From assembly GCA_017454355.1 (NCBI GenBank), contig JAFTDD010000027.1:1-32321 (forward strand): 32,321 nucleotides of DNA. The letters run 5' to 3'. Positions 25,216-32,321 of this stretch are shown here, one piece after another. The notes under the pieces are model-generated. The model was given only the letters and a program-made list of their open reading frames with translations, was not told the DNA's origin and did not search any database. Position 1 is the first letter of the stretch. Each line of letters begins with the position of its first letter. Source of the DNA: Muribaculaceae bacterium (GTDB lineage: Bacteria > Bacteroidota > Bacteroidia > Bacteroidales > Muribaculaceae). Both the position numbers and the translations under genes were made by a program.

Positions 25216-25959
25216 ATGAAAAGAATCAAAGCCCTGCTCATCGCGGCGATAGCCCTCAACGCGGCCGCCCAAAACGTGCAACTGCACTACGACTTCGGCC
25301 ACACCATCAACAGCAACCTGAGCAACCGCCCGAGCGTGACAACCACCGTCGAGATGTTCAAGCCCGACGGACTGGGTAGCACGTTCCTCTTTGTCGACAT
25401 CGACTACCAGCGCGACGGCGTGGCCGGCGCCTACTGGGAAATCTCGCGTGAGTTCAACTTCACCCGCGACAAGCACTGGGCGGCCCACATCGAGTATAAC
25501 GGCGGCTTGAGCAGCGATGAGGACACCTGGAACGCCACACGCTTCCAGCACGCGCTCCTGCTGGGCTGCGCCTACAACTGGCACAACGCCTCCTACTCCT
25601 CGACGTTCTCAATCCAAGCCATGTACAAGCGCTACTTCAAGAACCGCCACTGGAAATTGGACGGCTTCAACGGCTTCCAACTCACCGGCGTCTGGAGCAC
25701 AACATTCGGCCGGCGAGGCCTATGCACCTTCAGCGGCTTTATCGACGTGTGGTACGACAAGAACGTCAGCGGCAAACTCATCACGCTCACCGAGCCGCAA
25801 TTCTGGTTCAACCTCAACGCCATCAAGGGCTGGGAAAAGGTAAAACTCAGCATCGGCACCGAGGTGGAAATGAGCAACTGCTTTGTTTACGACCGTCTGG
25901 GGCGCAACAACCGCTTCTACTGCATCCCCACGGCCGCCGCCAAGTGGACCTTTAACTAA
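25216..25959 (+). CDS. DUF5020 outer-membrane beta-barrel protein
   Basis: A 247-residue exported protein with signal peptide MKRIKALLIAAIALNAAAQ. The mature part begins NVQLHYDFG and alternates hydrophobic and polar residues in repeated strands rich in aromatic girdle residues (TFLFVDIDYQ, AAHIEYNGGL, SSTFSIQAMYKRYF, TFSGFIDVWYD, FYCIPTAAAKWTFN). This fits DUF5020, related to nucleoside-specific channel (Tsx-like) barrels. It ends in an aromatic residue region as outer-membrane barrels do. The substrate is unknown. It is 79 bp behind GH97 with a hairpin between, and may import products of that enzyme, but this is only context. In-frame codons extend upstream of the ATG but look like shadow sequence of GH97. 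Confidence 0.85.
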   Translation: MKRIKALLIAAIALNAAAQNVQLHYDFGHTINSNLSNRPSVTTTVEMFKPDGLGSTFLFVDIDYQRDGVAGAYWEISREFNFTRDKHWAAHIEYNGGLSSDEDTWNATRFQHALLLGCAYNWHNASYSSTFSIQAMYKRYFKNRHWKLDGFNGFQLTGVWSTTFGRRGLCTFSGFIDVWYDKNVSGKLITLTEPQFWFNLNAIKGWEKVKLSIGTEVEMSNCFVYDRLGRNNRFYCIPTAAAKWTFN

Positions 25960-25987
25960 TTCATAATTCATAATGCATAATTCATAA
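25960..25987 (+). repeat. Four TTCATAA heptamers directly after a stop codon
   Basis: TTCATAA, TTCATAA, TGCATAA and TTCATAA begin at the base after the DUF5020 stop codon and lie in the leader of the next gene (start 26025). Confidence 0.85.
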
Positions 25988-26024
25988 TTACGGAACTACT
26001 GATTTTTTTAATATACTGACAATT

Positions 26025-26720
26025 ATGATTGGAAACTATTTGAAACTGGCTGTGGCGATGCTCGCCATCGCCATCACCGCGCCACAGGCTATCGCCGACG
26101 ACGCCAAAGAGAATGGCATGACAATGATCAACCGCGCCACCTTCAAGTGGGAGGGCAAAATCAACCACGACAGTTGGAACAAGTCACAGAAGTCGACGGT
26201 GACCTTCAGCCGCTTCCCGGCCGACATGGACGAGTTTCGGCAGGTGCGCGACTTCCTGGCCCGCGAGCCGCAAGGCGCCGCGGCTCTCATGGTCATGGCC
26301 ATGGAACTTTACCACCGCGACAAGGAGATGGGCCTCGAGGCTGTCAAGATGATCAACACATCCAGCAACTACAACTCGGTCATCAGCCGCCTGCGCGACA
26401 TCCTGGGCAACGACGAGAGTTACGCGCGACCCTATCTGCCCGCCGCGCTGCTCGTGGGAGCCAACGCCAAGAACGCCTACTCCCCCACAGAGCCTTACCG
26501 CGTGAAGGTGCGCGTCAACCCCGTCACCCAGTATCAGGAGAGCGAACTGCTCGACGGCACGGTAATCTACCTCCAGATTGACGGTGCCGGTTGGGACACC
26601 AACTGGCGCGGCATCGAGGTCGTCAAGCCCGACGGCGAGGAATACTACCTCGTGAGCAACTGCCCCGCCCTCTACACCCAGTGCAAGAAAATCAAGGGCA
26701 CCTATCAGGGCCTCAAGTGA
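26025..26720 (+). CDS. Exported protein of unknown function
   Basis: A 231-residue protein with a signal peptide (residues 1-24, cleavage near IADD). The first half is helical (FRQVRDFLAREPQGAAALMVMAMELYHRDKEMGLEAVKMINTSSNYNSVISRLRDIL); the second half is beta-rich (YRVKVRVNPVTQYQ, GTVIYLQIDGAGWDTNWRGIEVVKPDGEEYYLVSNC). It resembles a family of small Bacteroidales secreted proteins of unknown function (possibly DUF6935), a weak recollection. No catalytic motif is recognised. The next gene starts after one base, so the two are translationally coupled and their products may act together. Confidence 0.8.
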   Translation: MIGNYLKLAVAMLAIAITAPQAIADDAKENGMTMINRATFKWEGKINHDSWNKSQKSTVTFSRFPADMDEFRQVRDFLAREPQGAAALMVMAMELYHRDKEMGLEAVKMINTSSNYNSVISRLRDILGNDESYARPYLPAALLVGANAKNAYSPTEPYRVKVRVNPVTQYQESELLDGTVIYLQIDGAGWDTNWRGIEVVKPDGEEYYLVSNCPALYTQCKKIKGTYQGLK

Positions 26721-26721
26721 C

Positions 26722-27153
26722 ATGAAACAAATTGCCACAATAGTCGCGCTCGCCGCGATGGCTATTGCAGCGTGGGCCCAAGAGCCCGTCGAGGAGGGCA
26801 CCGCGCCGCCGGTGACCTCCTACGACTTGCGCGCCACAAAGTACCACCCCGGCATGGGAGGCGCCGGATGGGTCACCGCCAGCGGCGCACGCATCGACAA
26901 CAAACTCCTCAAAGCCTATAAGATACGCTGGGTCGCACTCTCTCCCGACATGTTCCGCGAGTGCGGCTTCCGGTTGGGCGACACAATCAACGTCGAGTGT
27001 GACCGCGTCGACAAACTCAACGGCCTTTGGATTGTCAAAGACAAAATGGGACCGCGCACCCGCCGTCGCATCGACTTCCTCCTCCCCAAAGGCGACAACT
27101 ACCGTTTCACCTCCCCCACCACCGTCACCATCCGCAAGGCCACTCCCGAATAA
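26722..27153 (+). CDS. Small exported 3D-domain (double-psi barrel) protein
   Basis: A 143-residue protein with signal peptide MKQIATIVALAAMAIAAWAQ. The mature part has features of the 3D/RlpA-like double-psi beta-barrel: TKYHPGMGGAGWVTASGARID, then WVALSPDMF, GFRLGDTINVEC, and a paired-strand LNGLWIVKDKMGPRTRRRIDFLLP with the late acidic residue (D at about residue 115). Related domains occur in lytic transglycosylases and resuscitation factors, which suggests action on the cell wall, but the complete Asp triad is not evident and the enzyme activity is unproven. The ATG follows the previous stop by one base, and a TGTGCAA hairpin follows the gene. Confidence 0.78.
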   Translation: MKQIATIVALAAMAIAAWAQEPVEEGTAPPVTSYDLRATKYHPGMGGAGWVTASGARIDNKLLKAYKIRWVALSPDMFRECGFRLGDTINVECDRVDKLNGLWIVKDKMGPRTRRRIDFLLPKGDNYRFTSPTTVTIRKATPE

Positions 27154-27165
27154 AGGAGTTGTGTG

Positions 27166-27186
27166 CAAAACGGCCTTGCCGTTTTG
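27166..27186 (+). repeat. CTT-loop hairpin with GTGTGCAA prefix
   Basis: CAAAACGGC, loop CTT, GCCGTTTTG: a perfect 9-bp stem 12 bases behind a stop codon, with prefix TTGTGTG. Three stem pairs and the loop differ or shift relative to 25168-25188 while pairing is kept. Confidence 0.75.
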
Positions 27187-27257
27187 ATAAACATGATACA
27201 TCAAAATTATTCTTGAATAATTCATGGCAATTCATGTTTTTTAAAATATTTCTCGCG

Positions 27258-28757
27258 ATGAAAAAGATAATCTCTGCGCTGGCCCTCACCGCGCTACTGG
27301 CCCTCACCGCCACGGCCCAAGAGCCGCTGCGTGAGTTCCGCGGCGCGTGGATGCACATCATCGGCCAAGAGCACTACGCCAAGCGCACCACGGCCCAAAA
27401 CCAGGCCTACCTGCGTCAGCAACTCGACCGCCTCAAGGCCGCCGGCGTCAACGCCGTCATCTTCCAAGTGCGCCCACAGGCCGACGCCGCCTACCCCAGC
27501 CGCCTCGAGCCATGGAGCCGATGGCTCACCGGCACCGCAGGCCTCGCGCCTAAGCCCGTGTGGGACCCGCTACAGTTCATGATCACCGAGGCCCACAAGC
27601 GAGGCATGGAACTGCACGCGTGGATTAACCCCTATCGCGTCACCAGCAGCAAGAGCGACAAGCCCGCGCGCTCCAGCGTCTACTACAAGCACCCCGAGTG
27701 GTTCATCAGATATGCCGACGGCAAAATCTACTTCGACCCGGGCCTGCCCGAGAGCCGCGACTTTATCGACAAAGTCGTGCGCGACCTGCTCGCGCGATAC
27801 GACCTCGACGCCATCCACATGGACGACTACTTCTACCCCTACCCCGTCAGCGGCAAGGAGTTCCCCGACGACAAGAGTTACGAGCAATACGGCAACGGCA
27901 TGAACCGCGACGACTGGCGACGACACAATGTAGACCTGCTCATCGAGCAACTCCACAACACCATCGCCGCCACCAAGCCATGGGTACGCCTCGGCATCAG
28001 TCCATTCGGCATCTGGCGCAACAAGAAGAACGACCCGCGCGGCAGCGACACCGACGGCCTCCAATGCTACGACGCCCTCTATGCCGACTGCCCGCTGTGG
28101 ACACGCCGCGGATGGGTCGACTACATGGTGCCACAACTCTACTGGCAACTCGAGCACAAGCGCGCCCCAACGCTCGAACTCATGCACTGGTGGAACACAC
28201 AGGCCAACGGACGGCACATGTACTACGGCCTCGACGTCAACAACATGATGGACCACCGCGACATCGCAGCCGACGGCGGCGACACCACACGCAACAACCA
28301 ACTCTACCACAAACTCGAAATCATGCAACGCCTCGACAGCGTCCACGGCCTCGTGTGGTGGCCCGGATACAGCATCACCAAAAACTACAAGGGCGTGGCC
28401 GACTCGCTGCAGACAACCACCCAGGCCATCCCGGCACTGCCCGCACCCTACTCCTGGCTCGACAATGTGCCGCCACCGCCGGTGACCAACCTGCGACTTG
28501 TCACTACCAAAAAGGGCGCGAAAGCCCTCACGTGGCAACCCACCGTCACAACCGACCCTATGCAGCAGGCAGTCCGATACGTCATCTACGCCTGGCCCGC
28601 GGGCGACAACCACACCGCAACACCAGAAAGCGTGTGGCTCATCACCGGCGAGACACGCGTTACCCTGCCGGCCACCATGCAGCAACACCACTTCGCCGTC
28701 CAGGCAGTCGACCGCTGCAACAACCTCAGCGCCCCCGCCACCCTCTCTCTCGACTAA
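27258..28757 (+). CDS. GHL10-family glycosidase-like lipoprotein or secreted protein
   Basis: A 499-residue exported protein with signal peptide MKKIISALALTALLALTATAQ. Residues about 24-340 form a GHL10 TIM barrel (formerly DUF187, YngK-like): REFRGAWMHII, GVNAVIFQVRPQADAAYPS, LHAWINPYRV, DLDAIHMDDYFYPYP and VDYMVPQLYW. The acidic pair in HMDDYFYP is the likely active site. A fibronectin III-like domain (about 395-499, PPPVTNLRLVTTKKGAKALTWQ) ends the protein. Family members are thought to act on cell-wall or surface glycans; the substrate is not known. The ATG at 27258 is chosen because the signal peptide begins there; open sequence upstream lacks coding character. Confidence 0.88.
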   Translation: MKKIISALALTALLALTATAQEPLREFRGAWMHIIGQEHYAKRTTAQNQAYLRQQLDRLKAAGVNAVIFQVRPQADAAYPSRLEPWSRWLTGTAGLAPKPVWDPLQFMITEAHKRGMELHAWINPYRVTSSKSDKPARSSVYYKHPEWFIRYADGKIYFDPGLPESRDFIDKVVRDLLARYDLDAIHMDDYFYPYPVSGKEFPDDKSYEQYGNGMNRDDWRRHNVDLLIEQLHNTIAATKPWVRLGISPFGIWRNKKNDPRGSDTDGLQCYDALYADCPLWTRRGWVDYMVPQLYWQLEHKRAPTLELMHWWNTQANGRHMYYGLDVNNMMDHRDIAADGGDTTRNNQLYHKLEIMQRLDSVHGLVWWPGYSITKNYKGVADSLQTTTQAIPALPAPYSWLDNVPPPPVTNLRLVTTKKGAKALTWQPTVTTDPMQQAVRYVIYAWPAGDNHTATPESVWLITGETRVTLPATMQQHHFAVQAVDRCNNLSAPATLSLD

Positions 28758-28761
28758 TTGT

Positions 28762-28785
28762 CCACTCGACCAATCGACCACTCGA
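28762..28785 (+). repeat. Three CCACTCGA octamers before the propeller gene
   Basis: CCACTCGA, CCAATCGA and CCACTCGA sit in the 41-bp gap between the GHL10 stop and the ATG at 28799. Confidence 0.75.
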
Positions 28786-28798
28786 CAACTATTTGGAA

Positions 28799-30262
28799 AT
28801 GGCAAGGAAATCAATATTGGCTTTAGCAGTCGCGGTGGCGCTCGCGGCGGCGGCCGTGCCGCCCGTGGTCCACAACCGTGTAGGCGACAGCATCGCCATC
28901 GACGGCGCCCTCACCATCAAGAGCATCGGCAAGAAACAAAACTACAACTGGAGCGACACCGTTTACCGCGACCAAGACGTGTTCTCGCCAAAGAGCGTCA
29001 ACTTCCACCCCGACGGATCGCGCTTTTACGTCAACTCGCTCGAGGGCGGCAAGACCGTCGTCTATGACGCCCACACCACCGCCAAACTGCGCGTGATTGA
29101 GCACCGCTTCGACAGCGGCACCGGCCCGCTGTGGGCAACGCCCAGCGGATACTACAACTTTACCCACTACAAGGACGGCGCCTCGCGAGCGTTCATGGGC
29201 AAACCGGTGGAGAGTGCCTTCAGCCACGGCGGACGTTACCTCTGGGTGCCATACTACCGGCGCACATTTGACCTCAACGCGCAGGACCCCAGCGCCGTGG
29301 CAATCATCGACACGCGCGCCGATACCATAGTGCGCATGATGGAGACCGGACCGCTGCCCAAGATGATTCGCTGCAGCAACGACGGACGCACAATGGCCAT
29401 CACCCACTGGGGCGACAACACCGTGGGACTGGTGGACATCAGCGGCGACGACCCAACACGGTGGCACCACCTGCCGCCGGTCATCGTGGAGCGGCAACTG
29501 CAACTCAACTTCTCGCTCAGCCACGAGGTGAACCGCGACAGCAACAGCGGACTGCTGCTGCGCGGCACGCTGTGGCTGCCCGGCGACCGCTATCTGCTCG
29601 TCAGTTGCATGGGCGGCAGCGGTGGCATCGCCGTTATCGACGTACCGGCGCACAAATACCTCGGACGCCTCACCGGCATGAGCAACGCGCGACACCTGAT
29701 TGCCGACGGCGGCAACCTCTACATGAGTTGCAACAGTGCCGGCCTCATGTGCCGCGTGCCGCTCGACAGCGTTAACGCCGCCATCAGCCGCGGCGGCCGC
29801 ACCATGCCGCTGCGCGGCATCACCACCTGCCGTGTGGGCGGCGGCGCGCGCACCATCGAAGCCTCGCCCGGTGGACAGTTTATTTTCGCCGCATGCAACA
29901 GCGCCAGCGGCCTCTACGTTGTCGACACGCGCACGATGACCTGCGTCGGGCACATCAACATCGACAGTTACCCCGTGGGCCTCGACATCAGCCGCGACGG
30001 CTCGCTGCTCGTGGTCACCAGTCAGGCGCGCGACCACCACGGCGGCAACGCCGTCAATCTGCTGCGCGTCACCTATGCCCACCCCGTCGCCGTCGAGCCA
30101 CTGCCCGCCGACACGCTCGCCGCCGACACCGTCGCCGCAAAACCGGCCCCCGGGACAACAAACGATGCCGGCGGCTTGAGCACCGACGGCATCGTCTATC
30201 TCGCTATATTTCTGGTAATCGCCCTGTTGCTGTTGGCAACATTGTGGATGCGCCGCCGCTAA
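28799..30262 (+). CDS. C-terminally anchored beta-propeller protein (YVTN-like)
   Basis: A 487-residue protein. A hydrophobic N-terminal stretch (MARKSILALAVAVALAAAAVPP) is a signal peptide or anchor. Residues about 35-430 show repeated propeller blades of the YVTN/NHL type: FHPDGSRFYVNSLEGGKTVVYDA, MIRCSNDGRTMAITHWGDNTVGLVDI, YLLVSCMGGSGGIAVIDV, FIFAACNSASGLYVVDT and DISRDGSLLVVTS. A linker rich in A, D, T and P (about 432-465) leads to a single membrane helix (IVYLAIFLVIALLLLATLW) and a basic MRRR end, so the propeller faces the periplasm or outside. No metal or lactonase motif is certain. It likely belongs to the same transcription unit as GHL10 and overlaps the convergent Sir2 gene by four bases. 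Confidence 0.85.
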   Translation: MARKSILALAVAVALAAAAVPPVVHNRVGDSIAIDGALTIKSIGKKQNYNWSDTVYRDQDVFSPKSVNFHPDGSRFYVNSLEGGKTVVYDAHTTAKLRVIEHRFDSGTGPLWATPSGYYNFTHYKDGASRAFMGKPVESAFSHGGRYLWVPYYRRTFDLNAQDPSAVAIIDTRADTIVRMMETGPLPKMIRCSNDGRTMAITHWGDNTVGLVDISGDDPTRWHHLPPVIVERQLQLNFSLSHEVNRDSNSGLLLRGTLWLPGDRYLLVSCMGGSGGIAVIDVPAHKYLGRLTGMSNARHLIADGGNLYMSCNSAGLMCRVPLDSVNAAISRGGRTMPLRGITTCRVGGGARTIEASPGGQFIFAACNSASGLYVVDTRTMTCVGHINIDSYPVGLDISRDGSLLVVTSQARDHHGGNAVNLLRVTYAHPVAVEPLPADTLAADTVAAKPAPGTTNDAGGLSTDGIVYLAIFLVIALLLLATLWMRRR

Positions 30263-30954
30263 GCCAACAGTTCGCGCAGCCGCGCCACACCCTCGGTAGC
30301 AACCATCGGCAGCACAGTCACATTTGACGGCACAGCCGCCGGACGCGGGTCGATATAGTAGATGGGCACGCCGGGACGCACGTAGTGCAGCAGCGACGCC
30401 GCCGGATACACCACCAGCGACGTGCCGATAACCACAAACACGTCTGCCTCGCTCGCCAACTGCGCCGCCGCGCCCATATTGGGCACATCCTCGCCGAAGA
30501 ACACAATGTGCGGCCTCACGTGGTCGCCATACGGGTCGAGCGTATCGACAGTCGTCGTCAGCCCCTTGTCACTCAGCCGCTCACACGGCAACTGATACAC
30601 CCGCTCGGGGTGCGTCATCGACCGCACCTTCATCAACTCGCCATGCAGGTGCAGCACGCGGCTCGAACCGCCGCGCTCGTGCAGGTCGTCAACGTTCTGA
30701 GTGATAATGTGCATCTCGTGGTCACGCTCCATCTGGGCCAGCCCCACATGGGCAGCGTTGGGACGGATTTGGCTCACGAGTTTCTGACGCATATTGCTGT
30801 AGAACTCGTGGATTAACTCGGGATTGCGGCGGAAGCCCACATCGCTGGCCACCTCCATCACCGGATAGTTCTCCCACAGGCCGCCCGCGTCACGATAGGT
30901 GGGCATGCCACTCTCGGCGCTCACTCCCGCACCGGTACTCACTACAATCTTCAT
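30259..30954 (-). CDS. Sir2-family NAD-dependent protein deacylase
   Basis: A 231-residue enzyme that removes acyl groups from lysines using NAD. Motifs: GAGVSAESGMPTYRDAGG (8-25), TQNVDDLHERGG (about 97-108), the catalytic histidine in HLHGE, RPHIVFFGEDVP and VIGTSLVVYPA. The zinc-ribbon cysteines are absent, as in other short Bacteroidetes Sir2 proteins. The Tyr-x-x-Arg pair that marks desuccinylating members reads Y52-S-N-M55, followed by R56, so the arginine is replaced or displaced. The start at 30954 is preferred over an upstream ATG that would add a lysine-rich stretch. It converges with the propeller gene; the stop codons overlap. Confidence 0.9.
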   Translation of the reverse strand: MKIVVSTGAGVSAESGMPTYRDAGGLWENYPVMEVASDVGFRRNPELIHEFYSNMRQKLVSQIRPNAAHVGLAQMERDHEMHIITQNVDDLHERGGSSRVLHLHGELMKVRSMTHPERVYQLPCERLSDKGLTTTVDTLDPYGDHVRPHIVFFGEDVPNMGAAAQLASEADVFVVIGTSLVVYPAASLLHYVRPGVPIYYIDPRPAAVPSNVTVLPMVATEGVARLRELLA

Positions 30955-31007
30955 CTTCTTCTTTTTTATAACCAGTCCTAATGCCAATACTTCGGTAAAT
31001 TTTAAAG

Positions 31008-31104
31008 GTTAGCGTCTATTTACGTCTATGACAACGTCAATTCACGTTTAAAATTAAAAAATTGACGAAAATAGACGTCGTTATAGACGAAAATAGACGC
31101 TAAC
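31008..31104. repeat. Inverted repeat of CGTCTATTT modules
   Basis: GTTAGCGTCTATTT near 31008 is mirrored by AAATAGACGCTAAC at 31091-31104, with internal ACGTC, GTCTAT and AATTGACG words pairing across an AT-rich centre. The same AGACGAAAATAGACG word occurs at about 10280 before radA. Confidence 0.65.
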
Positions 31105-31157
31105 CCAATCATTTACCAAGTATTGTTAATGGATATTCGTGTTAAAAATTTTTTCCG

Positions 31158-32042
31158 TCAATCGTCCTGCTCGTAGTAATAGGAGTAGTCGACGCCTTTC
31201 ATGAAAGTCTCGCGGTCGGCAATCCGGTCGGTGAGGGCTCCGTGGAGCAACGCCCGCAACCGTGACGGGTCGGCGGCACTCAAGATCATCGCGTCCAGAT
31301 AGTCACGCTTGGCGATGCGACTCCAGTCCACGCAGAGCCCGAGTCGGTTCTTCATCAGCAGGTCGAGCCACATGCGCGTGCTGCGGCCGTTTCCCTCCAT
31401 AAAGGGGTGCGCCAAATTCATCTCGACATATTTTGCCACAATCTCGTCGAAGGTGTCGTCCGGCATACGGTCAATATCCTTCAGCACTCCCGGCAGATAG
31501 GCGGCCACGCAGAAGATGGTGTTGCCCTTTGAGATGGTTTTGGTGCGGATTTGTCCGGCGAAGTCATACAGTCCGCCGAACAGGTAGCCGTGGATCTGCC
31601 GCAAGCCGCGCGTGGTGCCAATCTCAACCGTTTCCATCAGGCCGCTCTCCCACATGGCGTAAGCCTTCTCGCGGCTCTTGCCGTCGATGCTCTCGCTGTC
31701 GCTGGCAAACCAGTGCACAAAGCGGGTGGCGTTGGTGTTTGGTATGTTTTGGGCAAGCAGCATCACGCCGGCGTAGTCAAGCACGTCGGTCAGATACCGC
31801 TTGCCGTCGGCGGCAAGCAATTTCAGTTGGTTAGTGACACTAACCACCTCACTGCCCTCCTTGCGCAATTTCGACTTGAGGTACTTCCAGTAATTGCGGG
31901 TGCGGGCATAGTCGCTCTGGCCGTTGATGGCGCCCACGATGTCGAGCACCGAGAACCACCACTTGCCGCGCTCATCATCCCAAATGGCGCGCACCTCGCG
32001 GTCATTATAGAATCGGACGGATATTTTCTGCATTGTCGCCAT
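31158..32042 (-). CDS. BRO-N/Fic fusion protein (putative AMP-transferase)
   Basis: A 294-residue protein of two parts. Residues 1 to about 115 (VRFYNDREVRAIWDDERGKWWFSVLDIVGAI, YWKYLKSKLRKEG, LKLLAADGKRYLTDVLDY) match the BRO-N/antirepressor-like DNA-binding domain seen in phage proteins. Residues about 135-280 are a Fic domain with the complete motif HPFMEGNGRSTR (212-223) and a flap stretch IRTKTISKGNTIF. Fic enzymes usually transfer AMP to target hydroxyl groups. The inhibitory helix motif was not found with confidence. The start may be M1 or M4. The gene stands alone between repeats. A phage or toxin-antitoxin origin is plausible. Confidence 0.87.
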   Translation of the reverse strand: MATMQKISVRFYNDREVRAIWDDERGKWWFSVLDIVGAINGQSDYARTRNYWKYLKSKLRKEGSEVVSVTNQLKLLAADGKRYLTDVLDYAGVMLLAQNIPNTNATRFVHWFASDSESIDGKSREKAYAMWESGLMETVEIGTTRGLRQIHGYLFGGLYDFAGQIRTKTISKGNTIFCVAAYLPGVLKDIDRMPDDTFDEIVAKYVEMNLAHPFMEGNGRSTRMWLDLLMKNRLGLCVDWSRIAKRDYLDAMILSAADPSRLRALLHGALTDRIADRETFMKGVDYSYYYEQDD

Positions 32043-32060
32043 AGCCGGTCAGCAACTTAT

Positions 32061-32190
32061 AATAAGCGGTTTCTTGTAGGGGCAGAATTTATTCTGCCCG
32101 TTTGCGGCAGGCGGGCAGAATAAATTCTGCCCCTACATTTCTCACAACTATCAATTTATCTACTTTAGAAACTTGTATCCTGAGTCCACT
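32061..32190. repeat. Dispersed cruciform repeat, copy 2, with extension
   Basis: The same 25-bp arms as at 2192-2254 occur at 32075-32099 and 32113-32137, and the match extends on both sides. The right extension (CTACTTTAGAAACTTG ... GAGTCCACTGCAAAAAGTC) also resembles the element at 11825-11862, showing that these repeats are composite. Confidence 0.85.
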
Positions 32191-32259
32191 GCAAAAAGTC
32201 TAATTTTACTGTAATGTTAAAAAATAGTTCAAAATGCGTGTCGGATTGGATTTTTTTTG

Positions 32260-32267
32260 TAACTTTG
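32260..32267 (+). promoter_or_regulatory. -7 box of the gene entering at the window end
   Basis: TAACTTTG matches the TAnnTTTG box. No convincing -33 element is seen at the proper distance. Confidence 0.4.
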
Positions 32268-32297
32268 TATCAATCAAAGTAATGAGTGATTTTGACT

Positions 32298-32321
32298 ATG
32301 TTTCGCAAGACAGATCCCCAC
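32298..32321 (+). CDS. Start of an unidentified gene (partial)
   Basis: ATG at 32298 begins MFRKTDPH and runs off the window. The -7 box at 32260-32267 would give a leader of about 24 bases. A second ATG at 32282 in another frame (MSDFDYVSQDRSP) is only about 8 bases behind the expected transcription start and is less likely. The opening MFRKTDP is reminiscent of some Bacteroidetes transposases, but eight residues prove nothing. Confidence 0.3.

Noticed and set aside
27698-28798. Long upstream extension of the propeller frame
   Set aside because: It overlaps the GHL10 gene in another frame and encodes R/H/Q-rich sequence; the signal peptide begins at 28799.

Overview
The window looks like a chromosomal segment of a fairly GC-rich gut-type Bacteroidales, most likely Muribaculaceae-like; the family is an inference. 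Support: promoters of the Bacteroidetes type (TTG or TTTG, 18-22 bp, then TAnnTTTG) before several genes and both tRNAs; almost no Shine-Dalgarno sequences; secreted proteins ending in dockerin or type IX-like tails; and DUF5020, GH97 (SusB-like), GHL10 and plant-type GlgB proteins.

Layout. 1-2345: tail of an unknown gene, a small membrane protein, an OmpA-like envelope protein and a repeat-filled gap. 2346-8651 (minus strand): pepT, rlmN, a secreted endonuclease I with a dockerin, and an lplA-type lipoate ligase; two gaps carry related nonamer arrays. 8901-11740 (plus): a SpoU/TrmH RNA methylase, a 677-bp gap with a remarkable GC-rich hairpin palindrome, then radA. 11741-15689: MITE-like repeats, tRNA-Lys(CTT), and a kbl-glgB pair. 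15826-17141: an AT-richer DUF4143 ATPase bracketed by matching palindromes. 17262-19077: a Q/G/Y/P-rich repeat protein, a TerB-like protein and a helix-hairpin-helix DUF4332 protein. 19360-21385: tRNA-Ser(GCT), a 587-bp inverted-repeat element and the 3' remnant of a GLUG-type surface protein. 21493-30262 (plus): an AAA-ATPase/PD-(D/E)XK protein, a GH97 glycosidase, a DUF5020 outer-membrane protein, two small secreted proteins, a GHL10 glycosidase-like protein and a C-terminally anchored beta-propeller. 30259-32042 (minus): a zinc-less Sir2 protein and a BRO-Fic fusion. The window ends in a second copy of the repeat seen near 2.2 kb and the first codons of another gene.

The genes are mostly ordinary housekeeping and glycan-use functions: sugar-polymer cleavage and storage (GH97, GHL10, GlgB), amino-acid and peptide catabolism (Kbl, PepT), RNA modification (RlmN, SpoU family), DNA repair (RadA). 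The unusual content is between the genes. Two loci (9866-10135 and 19542-20128) are large imperfect palindromes assembled from mini-hairpins, most of which have a three-base GGA or GAA loop closed by a C-G pair. This d(C-GNA-G) fold is known to be exceptionally stable in single-stranded DNA. Paired copies in the first locus show compensatory stem changes. Smaller triloop hairpins, MITE-like inverted repeats and 7-9 bp arrays occupy many other gaps. The other candidate for a new system is the low-complexity/TerB/DUF4332 cluster.
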